64,000 nucleotides of DNA from Natronobiforma cellulositropha (lineage in GTDB: Archaea > Halobacteriota > Halobacteria > Halobacteriales > Natrialbaceae). Numbering within the stretch: the stretch's first letter is position 1; each line of letters starts with the position of its first letter. Below are positions 26,297 through 35,196 of the stretch, piece after piece. Location of the stretch: assembly GCF_025629245.1 (NCBI RefSeq), contig NZ_JANZXN010000005.1, positions 177,897 to 241,896 of the forward strand, in the 5' to 3' direction. Position numbers and translations under genes: made by a program. A model generated the notes under the pieces. The model did not search any database. It saw nothing but the letters and a program-made list of their open reading frames with translations, and had not been told where the DNA came from.

Positions 26297-27484
26297 TCAG
26301 TCGGCGGCGGTCGGTGAGTCGTCGTCGTCGTCGGCGGTCAGGTCGTCACTCGCGACCGTCGCGTCGTCGACACCGTTCGAGACCACCGCGTCCTCGTCGT
26401 CGAACTCGAGTGTCGTCGACCCCGCCATCGACGCAGGCGTCGAGACCAGGTGGACGTCGTGCTGTGGGAAGGGAAACTCGATGTCGGCGGCGTTCAGCCT
26501 CTTGTAGATGGCCCGGTTGAGTTCGTGGCGGGCCTTGTTCGCTCGGACCGGCGACCCGACCCAGCAGAGCAGTTCGTACTCGAGCGCCGAGTCGCCGAAG
26601 GAGCGAAACCGCATCCGCGGCTTTGGCGACTCGAGGACCAGCGGTTCGTCGATGGCGATCTCCATGACGAGGTCCTCGAACGCGTCGATGTCGGTGCCGT
26701 AGGCGACGCCGACGGGAACCTTGAGCCGTCTGCGCCGTTGGGGTGCCGACTGGTTGATCACCTTCGCCTCGTTCAACGAGGAGTTCGGAACCGTCACGAG
26801 CACTTCGTCGCGCATCATGAGCGTCGTCGAGCGGACGCCGACTTTGACGACGGTGCCCGCCTCGCCGGAGTCGAGTTCGATGTAGTCGCCGATCTTGTAG
26901 GTGTCGTCGAAGTAGAGCGCGATGCCGCCGAAGAAGTTCGCGACCGTGTCCTGGGCGGCGAAGCCGACCGCGATACCGACGACGCCGGCGGCACCCAGCA
27001 GCGGCGAGATGCTGTACTCCCAGATCGAGAGGGTCACGACGACCGTCCCCCCGATCACCACGAGCGTCCAGACGTTCGAGAAGACGGGGGCGAAGTCGAA
27101 CCGTTCCCCCTTGTCTTTCACCTCCTCGACCATCCGGTTGACGACGCGGTTCAGGGCGAACGCCCACGCGAGGACGATCACCGACAGCGCCGGCCGCCCG
27201 AAGAAGTTCTCGAGTTGGCGCTCGGAGAGGACGACCGACTCGAGGACCGCCGGCACCTGCGTCAGGAGGTAGACGCCCGCCAGCGCGGCCGTGACGACCA
27301 GCGGCAGGCGGAGTTCACCGACGATGATGTAGTCGTACTCGGTCTTCGTTCGGCTGGTAAAGCGCAGGAGCGAGCGCAAGACGACGACCTCGAGGACGAA
27401 CGCGAGCGCGAGGGAGGTCCCGATCAGGAGTGCCGTCGCCTCCCAGGCAGTGCGCCCTTCGAACAGGTGGGTGAGTGTATCCAT
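26297..27484 (-). CDS. Small-conductance mechanosensitive channel (MscS family)
   Basis: A 395-aa protein; ATG 27484 (MDTLTHLFEGRTAWEA) preferred over an in-frame GTG 2 codons earlier. Four hydrophobic segments occupy residues about 15-160, followed by the MscS pore helix (LLGAAGVVGIAVGFAAQDTVANFFGGIALYFDD) and the beta domain (DYIELDSGEAGTVVKVGVRSTTLMMRDE). The soluble cage ends with an acidic, Asp-rich tail. MscS channels release solutes during hypo-osmotic shock, which is critical for halophiles. It is convergent with mutS. Confidence 0.93.
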   Translation of the reverse strand: MDTLTHLFEGRTAWEATALLIGTSLALAFVLEVVVLRSLLRFTSRTKTEYDYIIVGELRLPLVVTAALAGVYLLTQVPAVLESVVLSERQLENFFGRPALSVIVLAWAFALNRVVNRMVEEVKDKGERFDFAPVFSNVWTLVVIGGTVVVTLSIWEYSISPLLGAAGVVGIAVGFAAQDTVANFFGGIALYFDDTYKIGDYIELDSGEAGTVVKVGVRSTTLMMRDEVLVTVPNSSLNEAKVINQSAPQRRRRLKVPVGVAYGTDIDAFEDLVMEIAIDEPLVLESPKPRMRFRSFGDSALEYELLCWVGSPVRANKARHELNRAIYKRLNAADIEFPFPQHDVHLVSTPASMAGSTTLEFDDEDAVVSNGVDDATVASDDLTADDDDDSPTAAD

Positions 27485-27703
27485 AGTCACGAAAGTCAGG
27501 ATCGATAGCCATCGAAAGCAGAGCAGCGAAGTAACCGTTGTGGTTCCACAGATGCTCGAGTTCGTCCTCGAGACCCCTCGCTCGAGACGGCGGCGGACTC
27601 CAGGCCGACCGCGAGCGAGTGGAAAAACAACGCGGTGGCGGTAGACCGGATGCGGCGTCTCGAAGACGGTCCGTCAGTTGTCGCGGCCAACGGTGGTGAA
27701 CTA

Positions 27704-27930
27704 CCCCACCCTACTCGCTCACGGCTGATGCCGTTCGCTCCTTGAGGGTGGGGCTTCCTGATTCAACGACGTTGTCAGACTACGTCTGACAGCCTGTCGA
27801 GGTCCCCTCGACAAACGCGCTTTGCAGGAACCGAATGGGTTCCCGTAGGGAGCGCAGTCTCCACAGGCGTTCGAAAATCGCTGAGCGATTTTCGCAGCCC
27901 ATCAGAATCGCTGTGCGATTCTGAGGACGT
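27704..27930 (-). ncRNA. Candidate omega RNA / right end of the TnpB element
   Basis: On the minus strand the tnpB 3' end and its downstream sequence form successive hairpins: CAGAATCGC/GCGATTCTG, GAAAATCGCT/AGCGATTTTC, GTCAGAC/GTCTGAC, and finally CCCCACCCT (27704-27712 complement) with AGGGTGGGG (27745-27753) around an inner ACGGC-TGATG-CCGT loop. Known omega RNAs overlap the 3' end of tnpB and extend to the right end, with the guide just beyond. The ends of the RNA are not determined here. Confidence 0.55.
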
Positions 27931-29061
27931 TGATTCGGAGCGTCCCGCTCCTACTTTCTTGATACCGCGAGAAAGAATGTTCCACGCTGCATTCCAATCC
28001 CTGTCCGCCGTGAATCCGCACGAGGGACAGGAGTGTTCGCGGACCCACAACGGTTTGTCGGTCGAGACACCGCAGGCCGCACACTCTTTGGTCGTTCCGG
28101 CCGGATCGACAGCCACGAAGTGCGTCCCTTCGCGTTCGCACTTGTACTCGAGCATCCGGAGGAACGTTCCCCACGCCGCTCCGGCACGGTTCCGAGAGTT
28201 ACCGTCAAGCTCGACCAAACCTTTCGCGTCAAGGTCTTCGACTGCGACGAGATCGTACTCTCGAGCGTAGTAGTTCGAGAGTTTGTGCAAGAAGTCTCGA
28301 CGCTTGTTCTTCAGGTCGGCGTGGCACTCGGCAACGCGACGGCGCTGCTTCTCGTAGTTGTTCGACCCGTGCTCTTTGCGCGAGAGTTTGCGTTGCTCCC
28401 GCTCGAGGCGGTCGCGTTCGTCCGAGAGGTCGGCCGATTCAATCGCGTGGCCGTCGGTGTCGTGTGCGTACTTCAGAATCCCTACGTCGATTCCAACAGA
28501 CTTCTTGGGATTCTCAGCCTTCTCCGGTGGCTCTCGGTCGACTTCGACGCCGAACGTGGCGAACCACTCGCCGGTCGGCTCCTTCTTGAGCGTGACCTGT
28601 TTGAGTGTGGCGTCGTCGGGAATCTGTCGGTGGAGCCGGATTGGAATGTCCGCGAGTTTCGAGAGCGACAGCACAGTCTGACCGCCCTTCTTGTCGAGCT
28701 TGAAGCCAGACTGGTTGTACGTGAAACTGCGGAACTCGCGCGGCGGTTTCCACTTGAGCATCCCGACACCGTAGCCCTTCTCTTTGAGAGCGGAAAGGCT
28801 ACTGAGGTTGTTGAACAGCCGTTCAACGACGGTTTGGAGAACTTTCGAGTACACGTCCGAGAGACCGTCCCACCACTTTTTGAGGTCAGGTAGCTCCGAC
28901 CGAAGTGTGGTCATGGACGGCAGATCGCCGTGATTCTCTCGGTACTCGTTGAGGCGGTAGCGGGTGTGGTTGTACAGTTGCCTACAGATATCGCGGTGGC
29001 GGTCCAACTCCTCACGGTGGGTGTCGGACGGCTCGAGACGATACTTGTAGGCGTAGTACAT
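27775..29061 (-). CDS. tnpB: RNA-guided endonuclease TnpB
   Basis: A 428-aa protein starting at ATG 29061 (MYYAYKYRLEPSD). All three RuvC acidic residues are present: Asp192 in VGIDVGILKYA, Glu275 in AVEDLD and Asp355 in ADRDWNAAWNIL. The zinc ribbon has Cys327/Cys330 (CAAC) and Cys345/Cys348 (CPSC). TnpB cuts DNA guided by an omega RNA and helps retain the element at its donor site. Its ATG overlaps the stop of the small RHH gene (TGATG). The Ser-rich C-terminal 60 residues coincide with the RNA hairpins. Confidence 0.93.
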   Translation of the reverse strand: MYYAYKYRLEPSDTHREELDRHRDICRQLYNHTRYRLNEYRENHGDLPSMTTLRSELPDLKKWWDGLSDVYSKVLQTVVERLFNNLSSLSALKEKGYGVGMLKWKPPREFRSFTYNQSGFKLDKKGGQTVLSLSKLADIPIRLHRQIPDDATLKQVTLKKEPTGEWFATFGVEVDREPPEKAENPKKSVGIDVGILKYAHDTDGHAIESADLSDERDRLEREQRKLSRKEHGSNNYEKQRRRVAECHADLKNKRRDFLHKLSNYYAREYDLVAVEDLDAKGLVELDGNSRNRAGAAWGTFLRMLEYKCEREGTHFVAVDPAGTTKECAACGVSTDKPLWVREHSCPSCGFTADRDWNAAWNILSRGIKKVGAGRSESTSSESHSDSDGLRKSLSDFRTPVETALPTGTHSVPAKRVCRGDLDRLSDVV

Positions 29062-29186
29062 CAGTTCTCGCGTTCCTCGATGAGTTCGTCCAGTTTGTCT
29101 TGGACGAACCGAGAGAGATTCAGGTGGTTCTCTTGAACCCACTCCTCTTGGTCGTCCCGGATTGAAATGTTCTTACGCTTTGCCAC
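29061..29186 (-). CDS. Ribbon-helix-helix small protein ahead of TnpB
   Basis: A 41-aa protein with GTG start at 29186: AKRKNISIRDDQEEWVQEN then LNLSRFVQDKLDELIEERE. The beta strand plus two helices match a short ribbon-helix-helix domain. The TGA stop overlaps the tnpB ATG, so the two are translated together. Such a protein could bind element DNA or repress tnpB expression; this is inference. Confidence 0.75.
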   Translation of the reverse strand: MAKRKNISIRDDQEEWVQENHLNLSRFVQDKLDELIEEREN

Positions 29187-29277
29187 ACCACAAGTTACAC
29201 ACGTTGTGTAGTTAAGTGTTCGGGGCGTGGGCCTGTGGGCCTGCTGTAGAACAGTGTAAGGAACTCATGCGGCGTTG

Positions 29278-29325
29278 ACGAGACGCTTTGTGTCTCGTTC
29301 GCACACCAGAAATCGCAGATTTCTG
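29278..29325. repeat. Left-end hairpins of the TnpB element
   Basis: ACGAGAC (29278-29284) pairs with GTCTCGT (29292-29298), and CAGAAATC (29307-29314) pairs with GATTTCTG (29318-29325). Subterminal hairpins are what IS200/IS605 transposases recognise. Confidence 0.55.
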
Positions 29326-29421
29326 GGGACGCTGTATCCCCTCCCTGCTCGCTTCGCTCGCTGAGGAAGGGTGCTTAGCGCCTCGATTCAGCTAAGTATG
29401 GCGCCGACGCACTCAGCGTGA

Positions 29422-31173
29422 ATGGAGGGCGCCCCGCTGACCTGGCTTCGCCTCCTCCTCGCAGGAGCGCTCGTGATCACCCTCGTCGTCGGCGTCGCCG
29501 CCTGGCGGCGTCGCAGTGAGCCCGGCGCTCGAGCGCTCGTCGTCGTCTCGCTGGCGGCGTCGGTCTGGATCGGTGCCGACCTCGCGAACCTGCTGACGGC
29601 TTCGTTCGAGACGAGTCTCTACTGGCTGCGTCTCGCCTGGCTCGGCGTCGTCGCCGTCTCGCCTGCGGCGCTGGTGATGGTGCTCGAGTACACGGGGCGG
29701 GCGCACCTCGTCACCCGGCGGACGGTCGCCGCCCTCGCCGTCGTCCCGACGGTCACGTACGCGCTCGTGCTCACCAACGAGGGCCACGGCCTGATCTACC
29801 ACACCATCGCCCCGTCGACGACACTCCCGTTCTGGTACGAGTACACCACGGGACCTGCGTTCTGGACCCACGTGCTCTACTCGTACACGCTCATCGGCGT
29901 GGCGGCGGTGCTCGTCCTGGGGCTGTTCGCCCACGGAGACGCCGTCTACCACAAACAGGCGACCGCCATGCTCGTCGGTCTCACCGCGCCGCTGGTCGCG
30001 AACCTCGCCTCGGTGGTCGGGCCGGTACCGGTCGACCTGACGGTCGTCGGACTGGCGGTGACGACCGTCGCCCTCGGCCTGGCGATCACCCGCTACCGAC
30101 TCGTCGACGTCGTCCCCGTCGCCCGGACGACCGTCGAGGACAACATCACCGACGGCGTGTTCGTCGTCGATACACACGGCCGGGTCCGCAGCGCGAACGC
30201 TCGAGCCAAGGCCCTGTTCGGTCTCGAGGACGACGCACTCGCCGGAAGCCTCCTCGGGACGGTCGTCCCCGCCGCCGTCGCCGCCGCAGCCGAGACAGCG
30301 AGTAACGGATCGGACGCACTCGCCATTGAGACTCCAGACGGCGTTCGCTACGTCGTCGTCGACGCGACGCCGGTCTCCGACCGCCACGACGTACCCGTCG
30401 GCCGACTCGTCGTCGTCAGAGACGTCACCGACCGACGGCGCTACGAGCGCGAACTCGAGGCGCAGAACGAACGGCTCGAGGAGTTCGCGAGCGTCGTGAG
30501 CCACGACCTGCGCAATCCGCTCAACGTCGCGCAGGGTTACCTCGAGGTGGTACGGGCCGAACACGGTGACGACCCGGACATCGACGAGGTCGGCCGCGCG
30601 CTCGAACGGATGGAGACCATCATCGAGGACGTACTCACCCTCGCTCGCGACGGCCGGGCGGGCGAAGCGCGCGAGCGCCGTGGCGTCGAGACGCTGGCAC
30701 GGGAGGCGTGGGCGAACGTCTCGACCGGCGACGCGACGCTCTCGGTGAGCGCCGGCCACGAGGTCGAAACCGCACCCTCTCAGCTGACACAGCTGTTCGA
30801 GAACCTCTTTCGGAACGCAGTCGAGCATAGCTCGACGAGCCCGCGACCGGCAGATCCTGCTGACAGAAGTGTCCACGTGCGCGTCGGCACACTCGAGGCG
30901 GACGGCCGACCGGTCGGGTTCTTCGTCGAAGACGACGGGCCGGGGATCGACCCCGAAGAGCGCGAGGCGGTGCTCGAGGCGGGCTATACGACCAGCGACG
31001 CGGGGACGGGACTCGGCTTACACATCGTCTCGAGCATCGTCGAGAGCCACGGCTGGAGCCTGGCGGTGACGGACGGACGCGACGGGGGCGCGCGGTTCGA
31101 AGTGCGCTACGAGCCGACAGCCGATGCAGCGGTACGTGTCGGCGACGCTGGCTCGGACCGTCTCGAGCGGTGA
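29422..31173 (+). CDS. Membrane sensor histidine kinase (7TM, PAS, HisKA, HATPase)
   Basis: A 583-aa protein. Seven hydrophobic segments fill residues about 5-230 (histidine-kinase N-terminal 7TM type). A PAS domain (about 235-340) begins VEDNITDGVFVVDTHGRV. HisKA has the phospho-accepting His361 in VVSHDLRNPLN, followed by the HATPase boxes LFENLFRNAVEHS, EDDGPGID and GTGLGLHIVSS. No receiver gene is adjacent. CTAAGTAT at 29392-29399, about 27 nt before the ATG, lies at the left edge of the TnpB element, which may therefore supply part of the promoter. Confidence 0.93.
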   Translation: MEGAPLTWLRLLLAGALVITLVVGVAAWRRRSEPGARALVVVSLAASVWIGADLANLLTASFETSLYWLRLAWLGVVAVSPAALVMVLEYTGRAHLVTRRTVAALAVVPTVTYALVLTNEGHGLIYHTIAPSTTLPFWYEYTTGPAFWTHVLYSYTLIGVAAVLVLGLFAHGDAVYHKQATAMLVGLTAPLVANLASVVGPVPVDLTVVGLAVTTVALGLAITRYRLVDVVPVARTTVEDNITDGVFVVDTHGRVRSANARAKALFGLEDDALAGSLLGTVVPAAVAAAAETASNGSDALAIETPDGVRYVVVDATPVSDRHDVPVGRLVVVRDVTDRRRYERELEAQNERLEEFASVVSHDLRNPLNVAQGYLEVVRAEHGDDPDIDEVGRALERMETIIEDVLTLARDGRAGEARERRGVETLAREAWANVSTGDATLSVSAGHEVETAPSQLTQLFENLFRNAVEHSSTSPRPADPADRSVHVRVGTLEADGRPVGFFVEDDGPGIDPEEREAVLEAGYTTSDAGTGLGLHIVSSIVESHGWSLAVTDGRDGGARFEVRYEPTADAAVRVGDAGSDRLER

Positions 31174-31230
31174 ACACACTCATAGGCGTCGGTTGCCTAT
31201 CGGGCGGTGAACCCGCGAGGGCGCGAGACG

Positions 31231-33417
31231 ATGACAGGAGACACACCGATCAGGGAACTCGACGAACACACGGTCGCTCGCATCGCCGCTGGCGAGGTCG
31301 TCGAGCGGCCAGCCAGCGCCGTGAAGGAACTGCTCGAGAACGCCCTCGACGCCGGGGCGACGCGGATCGAGGTCGCCGTCGAGGCGGGCGGCACCGACGC
31401 GCTCAGGGTCACCGACGACGGCACCGGGATGAGCGAGACCGACGTTCGCGCCGCCGTCCGCCAGCACACGACGAGCAAGATCGAGAGCGTCGCCGACCTC
31501 GACGCCGGGGTCGAGACGCTCGGCTTTCGCGGCGAGGCGTTACACACCATCGGCTCGGTCTCGAAGCTGACGATCCGCACGCGAGCGCGCGGCAGCGAGA
31601 CCGGAACGGAACTCGTCTACGAGGGCGGCGCGGTGACGAGCGTCGGCCCCACCGGCTGTCCAGAGGGGACGAGCGTCGAGGTCCGCGACCTCTTTTACAA
31701 CACGCCCGCCCGCCGGAAGTTCCTCAAGACGACCGCGACCGAGTTCGCCCACGTCAACCGTATCGCGACCCGCTACGCGCTCGCGAACCCCGAGGTCGCC
31801 GTCTCGCTCAGCCACGACGGCCGCGAGGTGTTCGCGACGACCGGCCAGGGTGACCTCCAGGCGGCCGTCCTCGCCGTCTACGGCCGCGAGGTCGCCCGCG
31901 CGATGATCTCCGTGGAGGGCGCAGGAAACGGTGACGGAGACGGTCTCCCCGTCGGTCCGCTCGAGTCGGTCACCGGCGTCGTCTCCCATCCCGAGACGAA
32001 CCGCTCGAGTCGCGAGTACCTCGCGACCTACGTCAACGGCCGGGCAGTCACCTCCGAGGCGATTCGCGAGGGGATCATGCGCGCCTACGACGGCCAGCTC
32101 GGCGACCGCTACCCGTTCGTCGTCCTCTTCCTCTCGGTGCCGGGCGACGCCGTCGACGTGAACGTCCACCCGCGCAAACGCGAGGTCCGCTTCGACGACG
32201 ACGATGCGGTCAGACGCCAGGTCGAGGCGGCCGTGAGCGAGGCGCTCCTCGAGCACGGCCTGGTCCGCTCGAGCGCCCCGCGCGGCCGGTCGGCACCCGC
32301 GGAGACGGCGGTCGAGCCAACACGCGAGAAACGGGCCGAACGGGGTGAGGAGCGCTCGAGCGAGGCGAGCGACGCCACAGCGGACGGCGCGCAGCGAGCG
32401 GGCGCTAGCGAGGCGACACCATCGCGGACGCAGGCGGCGAGCGAATCCAGTGAAGTGCGCTCGAGTGAGGCGAGCGCTACGCTCGAGACGGACGCTCCCC
32501 GCTCGCGTGGCGTTCGTCCGTCCCCCACCCCGGACGACGAGCGAGCGAACCCGGCAGGTGAGGCGGGCGAGGCGGGCGCTGAACACGGGACGGAGCCGAG
32601 CGGCTCGGGCGGCGCCGAGACGAGTGAGCCGCGGGCGACGGAGCCGAGTGGAGCGGACGACGAGCGCTCGAGCGGGGCGGAAGAGGGGGAGACGGGCGGG
32701 GACCAGCGCCCGGGGACGCCGAGCGACGGGCGTGAGCGCGAGCGCGCGTTCAGCGCACGGACCGAACAGCGGACGCTCGCGGGCGAGTCGGCGACGGCAG
32801 AAACCGCGTTCGACTCGCTGCCGCGCCTGCGCGTCATCGGCCAGCTCCACGACACCTACCTCGTCTGTGAAACTAACGACGGACTCGCCCTGGTCGACCA
32901 GCACGCCGCCGACGAGCGGGTCAACTACGAGCGCCTGCGCGAGGCGTTCGCGGCCGACCCCTCGGCACAGGCGCTGGCCGCACCGGTCACCCTCGAGCTA
33001 ACCGCCGTCGAAGCCGAGGCGTTCAGTCAGTACCGCGAGGCGCTCTCGAGGCTCGGCTTCTACGCCGACCGGGTCGACGAGCGGACGGTCGCGGTGACGA
33101 CCGTCCCCGCCGTCCTCGAGAAGACGCTCGAGCCGGAGGCGCTCCGGGACGTCCTCGCCTCGTTCGTCGCGGGCGACCGAACGTCCGGAAGCGAGACGGT
33201 CGACGCGCTGGCCGACGAGTTCCTCGGCGACCTGGCGTGTTATCCCTCGATCACCGGCAACACCTCGCTCACCGAAGGGTCGGTCGTCGAGTTGCTCGAG
33301 GCGCTCGACGCCTGTGAGAACCCCTACGCCTGCCCGCACGGCCGTCCGGTGGTCGTCTCCATCGACGGCCGGGAGCTCGACGAGCGTTTCGAGCGCGACT
33401 ATCCGGGCCACGGGTGA
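31231..33417 (+). CDS. mutL: DNA mismatch repair protein MutL, endonuclease type
   Basis: A 728-aa protein. I use ATG 31231 (MTGDTPIRELDEHTVARIAAGEVVERP) over the GTG 8 codons earlier. The GHKL ATPase domain occupies about residues 1-340: ELLENALDAGATR, DDGTGM, GFRGEAL. Residues about 350-525 are a low-complexity Ser/Glu/Arg/Thr linker. The C-terminal domain carries DQHAADERVNYE (556-567), which fits the DQHA(x)2E(x)4E metal-dependent nicking motif, plus the CPHGRP motif near residue 700. It should nick the error strand after MutS recruits it. Confidence 0.95.
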   Translation: MTGDTPIRELDEHTVARIAAGEVVERPASAVKELLENALDAGATRIEVAVEAGGTDALRVTDDGTGMSETDVRAAVRQHTTSKIESVADLDAGVETLGFRGEALHTIGSVSKLTIRTRARGSETGTELVYEGGAVTSVGPTGCPEGTSVEVRDLFYNTPARRKFLKTTATEFAHVNRIATRYALANPEVAVSLSHDGREVFATTGQGDLQAAVLAVYGREVARAMISVEGAGNGDGDGLPVGPLESVTGVVSHPETNRSSREYLATYVNGRAVTSEAIREGIMRAYDGQLGDRYPFVVLFLSVPGDAVDVNVHPRKREVRFDDDDAVRRQVEAAVSEALLEHGLVRSSAPRGRSAPAETAVEPTREKRAERGEERSSEASDATADGAQRAGASEATPSRTQAASESSEVRSSEASATLETDAPRSRGVRPSPTPDDERANPAGEAGEAGAEHGTEPSGSGGAETSEPRATEPSGADDERSSGAEEGETGGDQRPGTPSDGRERERAFSARTEQRTLAGESATAETAFDSLPRLRVIGQLHDTYLVCETNDGLALVDQHAADERVNYERLREAFAADPSAQALAAPVTLELTAVEAEAFSQYREALSRLGFYADRVDERTVAVTTVPAVLEKTLEPEALRDVLASFVAGDRTSGSETVDALADEFLGDLACYPSITGNTSLTEGSVVELLEALDACENPYACPHGRPVVVSIDGRELDERFERDYPGHG

Positions 33418-33539
33418 GGAGGACCGCGCCCCCAGTTTTCGATCGAGCACTTTCTTCCCACAGTTGTGCATAGATCAGACACCACAATCGGAGAAAGATA
33501 TACAAACATCCTCTGAGAAGGTGTGTTCGTACACAGACG

Positions 33540-33989
33540 ATGAGTCCAGACATCATTATTCCGACGGACGGGAGTGAGTGTGCGGAGAAGGCGTTCGACG
33601 TCGGGTTCGGTCTCGCCGAGAAACTCGGGGCGACGGTCCACGCAGTCGCCGTCGGCAACGTCAAACTCGCGGAAATCTCGTCGATCGGTGGCGGCGGGCC
33701 ACGGACCAAAGAAGACGTGACCGAGATCGCCGCCGAGTGGGCCGACGATCTCGTCGAGGCGGCGGAGGCTCGAGGGCTCGAGGCGACGGCGGTCGTCAGA
33801 ACCGGCGACCCGGCGGCCGAGATCGCCGCCTATGCGGCCGACCTCGACGCCGAGATGATCGTCATGGGAACCGCTGGGCGGTCGGGGTTCAAGCGGCGGA
33901 TCCTCGGGAGCGTCGCGGACGAAGTCCTGCGGACGGCACCCGTCCCGGTGCTGACGGTCAGACCGGACGGGCAGGTCGACGCCGCCTGA
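33540..33989 (+). CDS. Universal stress protein (UspA family)
   Basis: A 149-aa single-domain protein: DIIIPTDGSECAEKAF at the N-terminus and the nucleotide-loop motif VMGTAGRSGFKRRILGSVADEVLRTAPVPVLTV at the C-terminus (Gly-x2-Gly-x9-Gly-Ser pattern). This pattern predicts ATP binding. GATATACAAA about 40 nt upstream is a plausible TATA element with a short leader. Confidence 0.9.
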   Translation: MSPDIIIPTDGSECAEKAFDVGFGLAEKLGATVHAVAVGNVKLAEISSIGGGGPRTKEDVTEIAAEWADDLVEAAEARGLEATAVVRTGDPAAEIAAYAADLDAEMIVMGTAGRSGFKRRILGSVADEVLRTAPVPVLTVRPDGQVDAA

Positions 33990-34062
33990 GACAGGTCGGA
34001 CCCGCGAACGGCTGTGCGTGACTCGAGTGCGTGGCGGTTCTCGGCGTCGGACGATGAGACGA

Positions 34063-34068
34063 TTTATA
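34063..34068 (+). promoter_or_regulatory. TATA box of the leader ORF-kdgK transcript
   Basis: TTTATA, centred 27-28 nt upstream of ATG 34093. At normal haloarchaeal spacing, transcription would start at that ATG and not near the kdgK ATG at 34146. Confidence 0.65.
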
Positions 34069-34092
34069 GCACGACCCTCCGTTTAGCGAGGT

Positions 34093-34149
34093 ATGAGCGA
34101 GACACGAGCGCACACACCTGACGGCTACTGGGGTGAACGCAGCCGATGA
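34093..34149 (+). CDS. 18-aa leaderless mini-ORF overlapping kdgK
   Basis: ATG at 34093, stop TGA at 34147-34149, overlapping the kdgK ATG (ATGA). The peptide is [18 protein letters not shown]. The TATA box at 34063 predicts that the mRNA begins at this ATG, so ribosomes would meet this ORF first and reach kdgK by re-initiation. It could be a regulatory leader or a conserved micro-protein. Confidence 0.5.
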   Translation: MSETRAHTPDGYWGERSR

Positions 34150-35099
34150 GCGACCTCGTCACCTTCGGCGAGACGATGTTACGGCTCTCGCCGCCGACGA
34201 ACGAGCGAATCGAGGCGGCCAGAGAGTTCGAGGTCCGTGCAGCGGGAGCCGAGAGTAACGTCGCCATCGCCGCAGAGCGCCTCGGTGCGACTGCGACGTG
34301 GACGTCGAAACTGCCGGACTCGCCGCTTGGGCGACGGGTCGTCAGCGAACTCGAGGGCTACGGCATCGACACCGACGTCATCTGGAGCGAGGAGGGCCGC
34401 CAGGGGACGTACTACCTCGAGCACGCGGGCAAGCCTCGGGGAACGAACGTCATCTACGACCGGGCGGACGCCGCGGTGACGACGGCCAAGCCCGAGGAGT
34501 TCGACCTGAAGCTGATCCAGAACGCACGCGTCTGCTTCACCTCGGGGATCACGCCCGCGCTCTCGCCGACGCTCCGGGAGACGACCGGGAAGCTGCTCCA
34601 GGCGGCACAGAAGGCCGAGACGACGACCGCCTTCGACTTCAACTACCGGGCGAAGCTCTGGACGCCCGAGGAGGCTCGCGAGACGCTGACTCGACTGTTC
34701 CAGGTCATCGACGTGCTCATCATCAAGACGGCCGACGCCCAGACCGTCCTCGGCTTCGAGGGTGACCCGCGCCAGCTCGCGCACAAACTCGGCTCCCAGT
34801 TCGACTTCCGGACCGTCGTCGTCACCTGCGGCGAGCAGGGGGCGCTCGTCTGGCACGACAACGTCGTCCACGACCAGGACATCTACGAGACCGACACCGT
34901 CGATCCGATCGGTACCGGCGACGCGTTCACCGGCGCGTTCATCGCCCGGCGACTCTCCGGTGACGACGTTGCCCGCGCGCTCGAGTACGCCGCGGCGACG
35001 GCGGCGCTCAAACGGACGATTCCCGGCGACATCGCCCTGGTCACCAAAGACGAGGTCGACGACGTGGTCGCCGGTGGCGGCGCGGGAATCTCCCGGTAG
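34146..35099 (+). CDS. kdgK: 2-keto-3-deoxygluconate kinase (pfkB/ribokinase family)
   Basis: A 317-aa protein. It begins [22 protein letters not shown], the KDG-kinase-type N-terminus, followed by [33 protein letters not shown] is the pfkB signature 2 with the catalytic Asp. It phosphorylates KDG (and often KDGal) to the 6-phospho form in the semiphosphorylative Entner-Doudoroff pathway. The mannonate dehydratase at 10521 makes the same substrate. Translation is probably coupled to the 18-codon ORF upstream. Confidence 0.9.
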   Translation: MSDLVTFGETMLRLSPPTNERIEAAREFEVRAAGAESNVAIAAERLGATATWTSKLPDSPLGRRVVSELEGYGIDTDVIWSEEGRQGTYYLEHAGKPRGTNVIYDRADAAVTTAKPEEFDLKLIQNARVCFTSGITPALSPTLRETTGKLLQAAQKAETTTAFDFNYRAKLWTPEEARETLTRLFQVIDVLIIKTADAQTVLGFEGDPRQLAHKLGSQFDFRTVVVTCGEQGALVWHDNVVHDQDIYETDTVDPIGTGDAFTGAFIARRLSGDDVARALEYAAATAALKRTIPGDIALVTKDEVDDVVAGGGAGISR

Positions 35100-35196
35100 C
35101 TCGGCTGACGGTATGTCGGCCGGCAGACACCTGCGAGGACGATTGGACGGATTTGCCAGAAAGCCTTCTTGAGGACGGCCGGAAGCCGCGAGTGTA

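Larger units (their letters stand above)
27700..29400 (-). mobile_element. IS200/IS605-superfamily (IS1341-type) element without TnpA
   Basis: Contains a small RHH gene and tnpB. The right end has a strong hairpin (27704-27753). The left part has several hairpins (29278-29298, 29307-29325 and a TGCTCGCTTCGCTCGCTGAG fold near 29350). No Y1 transposase gene is visible, so movement would need TnpA in trans. Exact borders cannot be fixed without an empty site; the coordinates are estimates. Confidence 0.7.
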
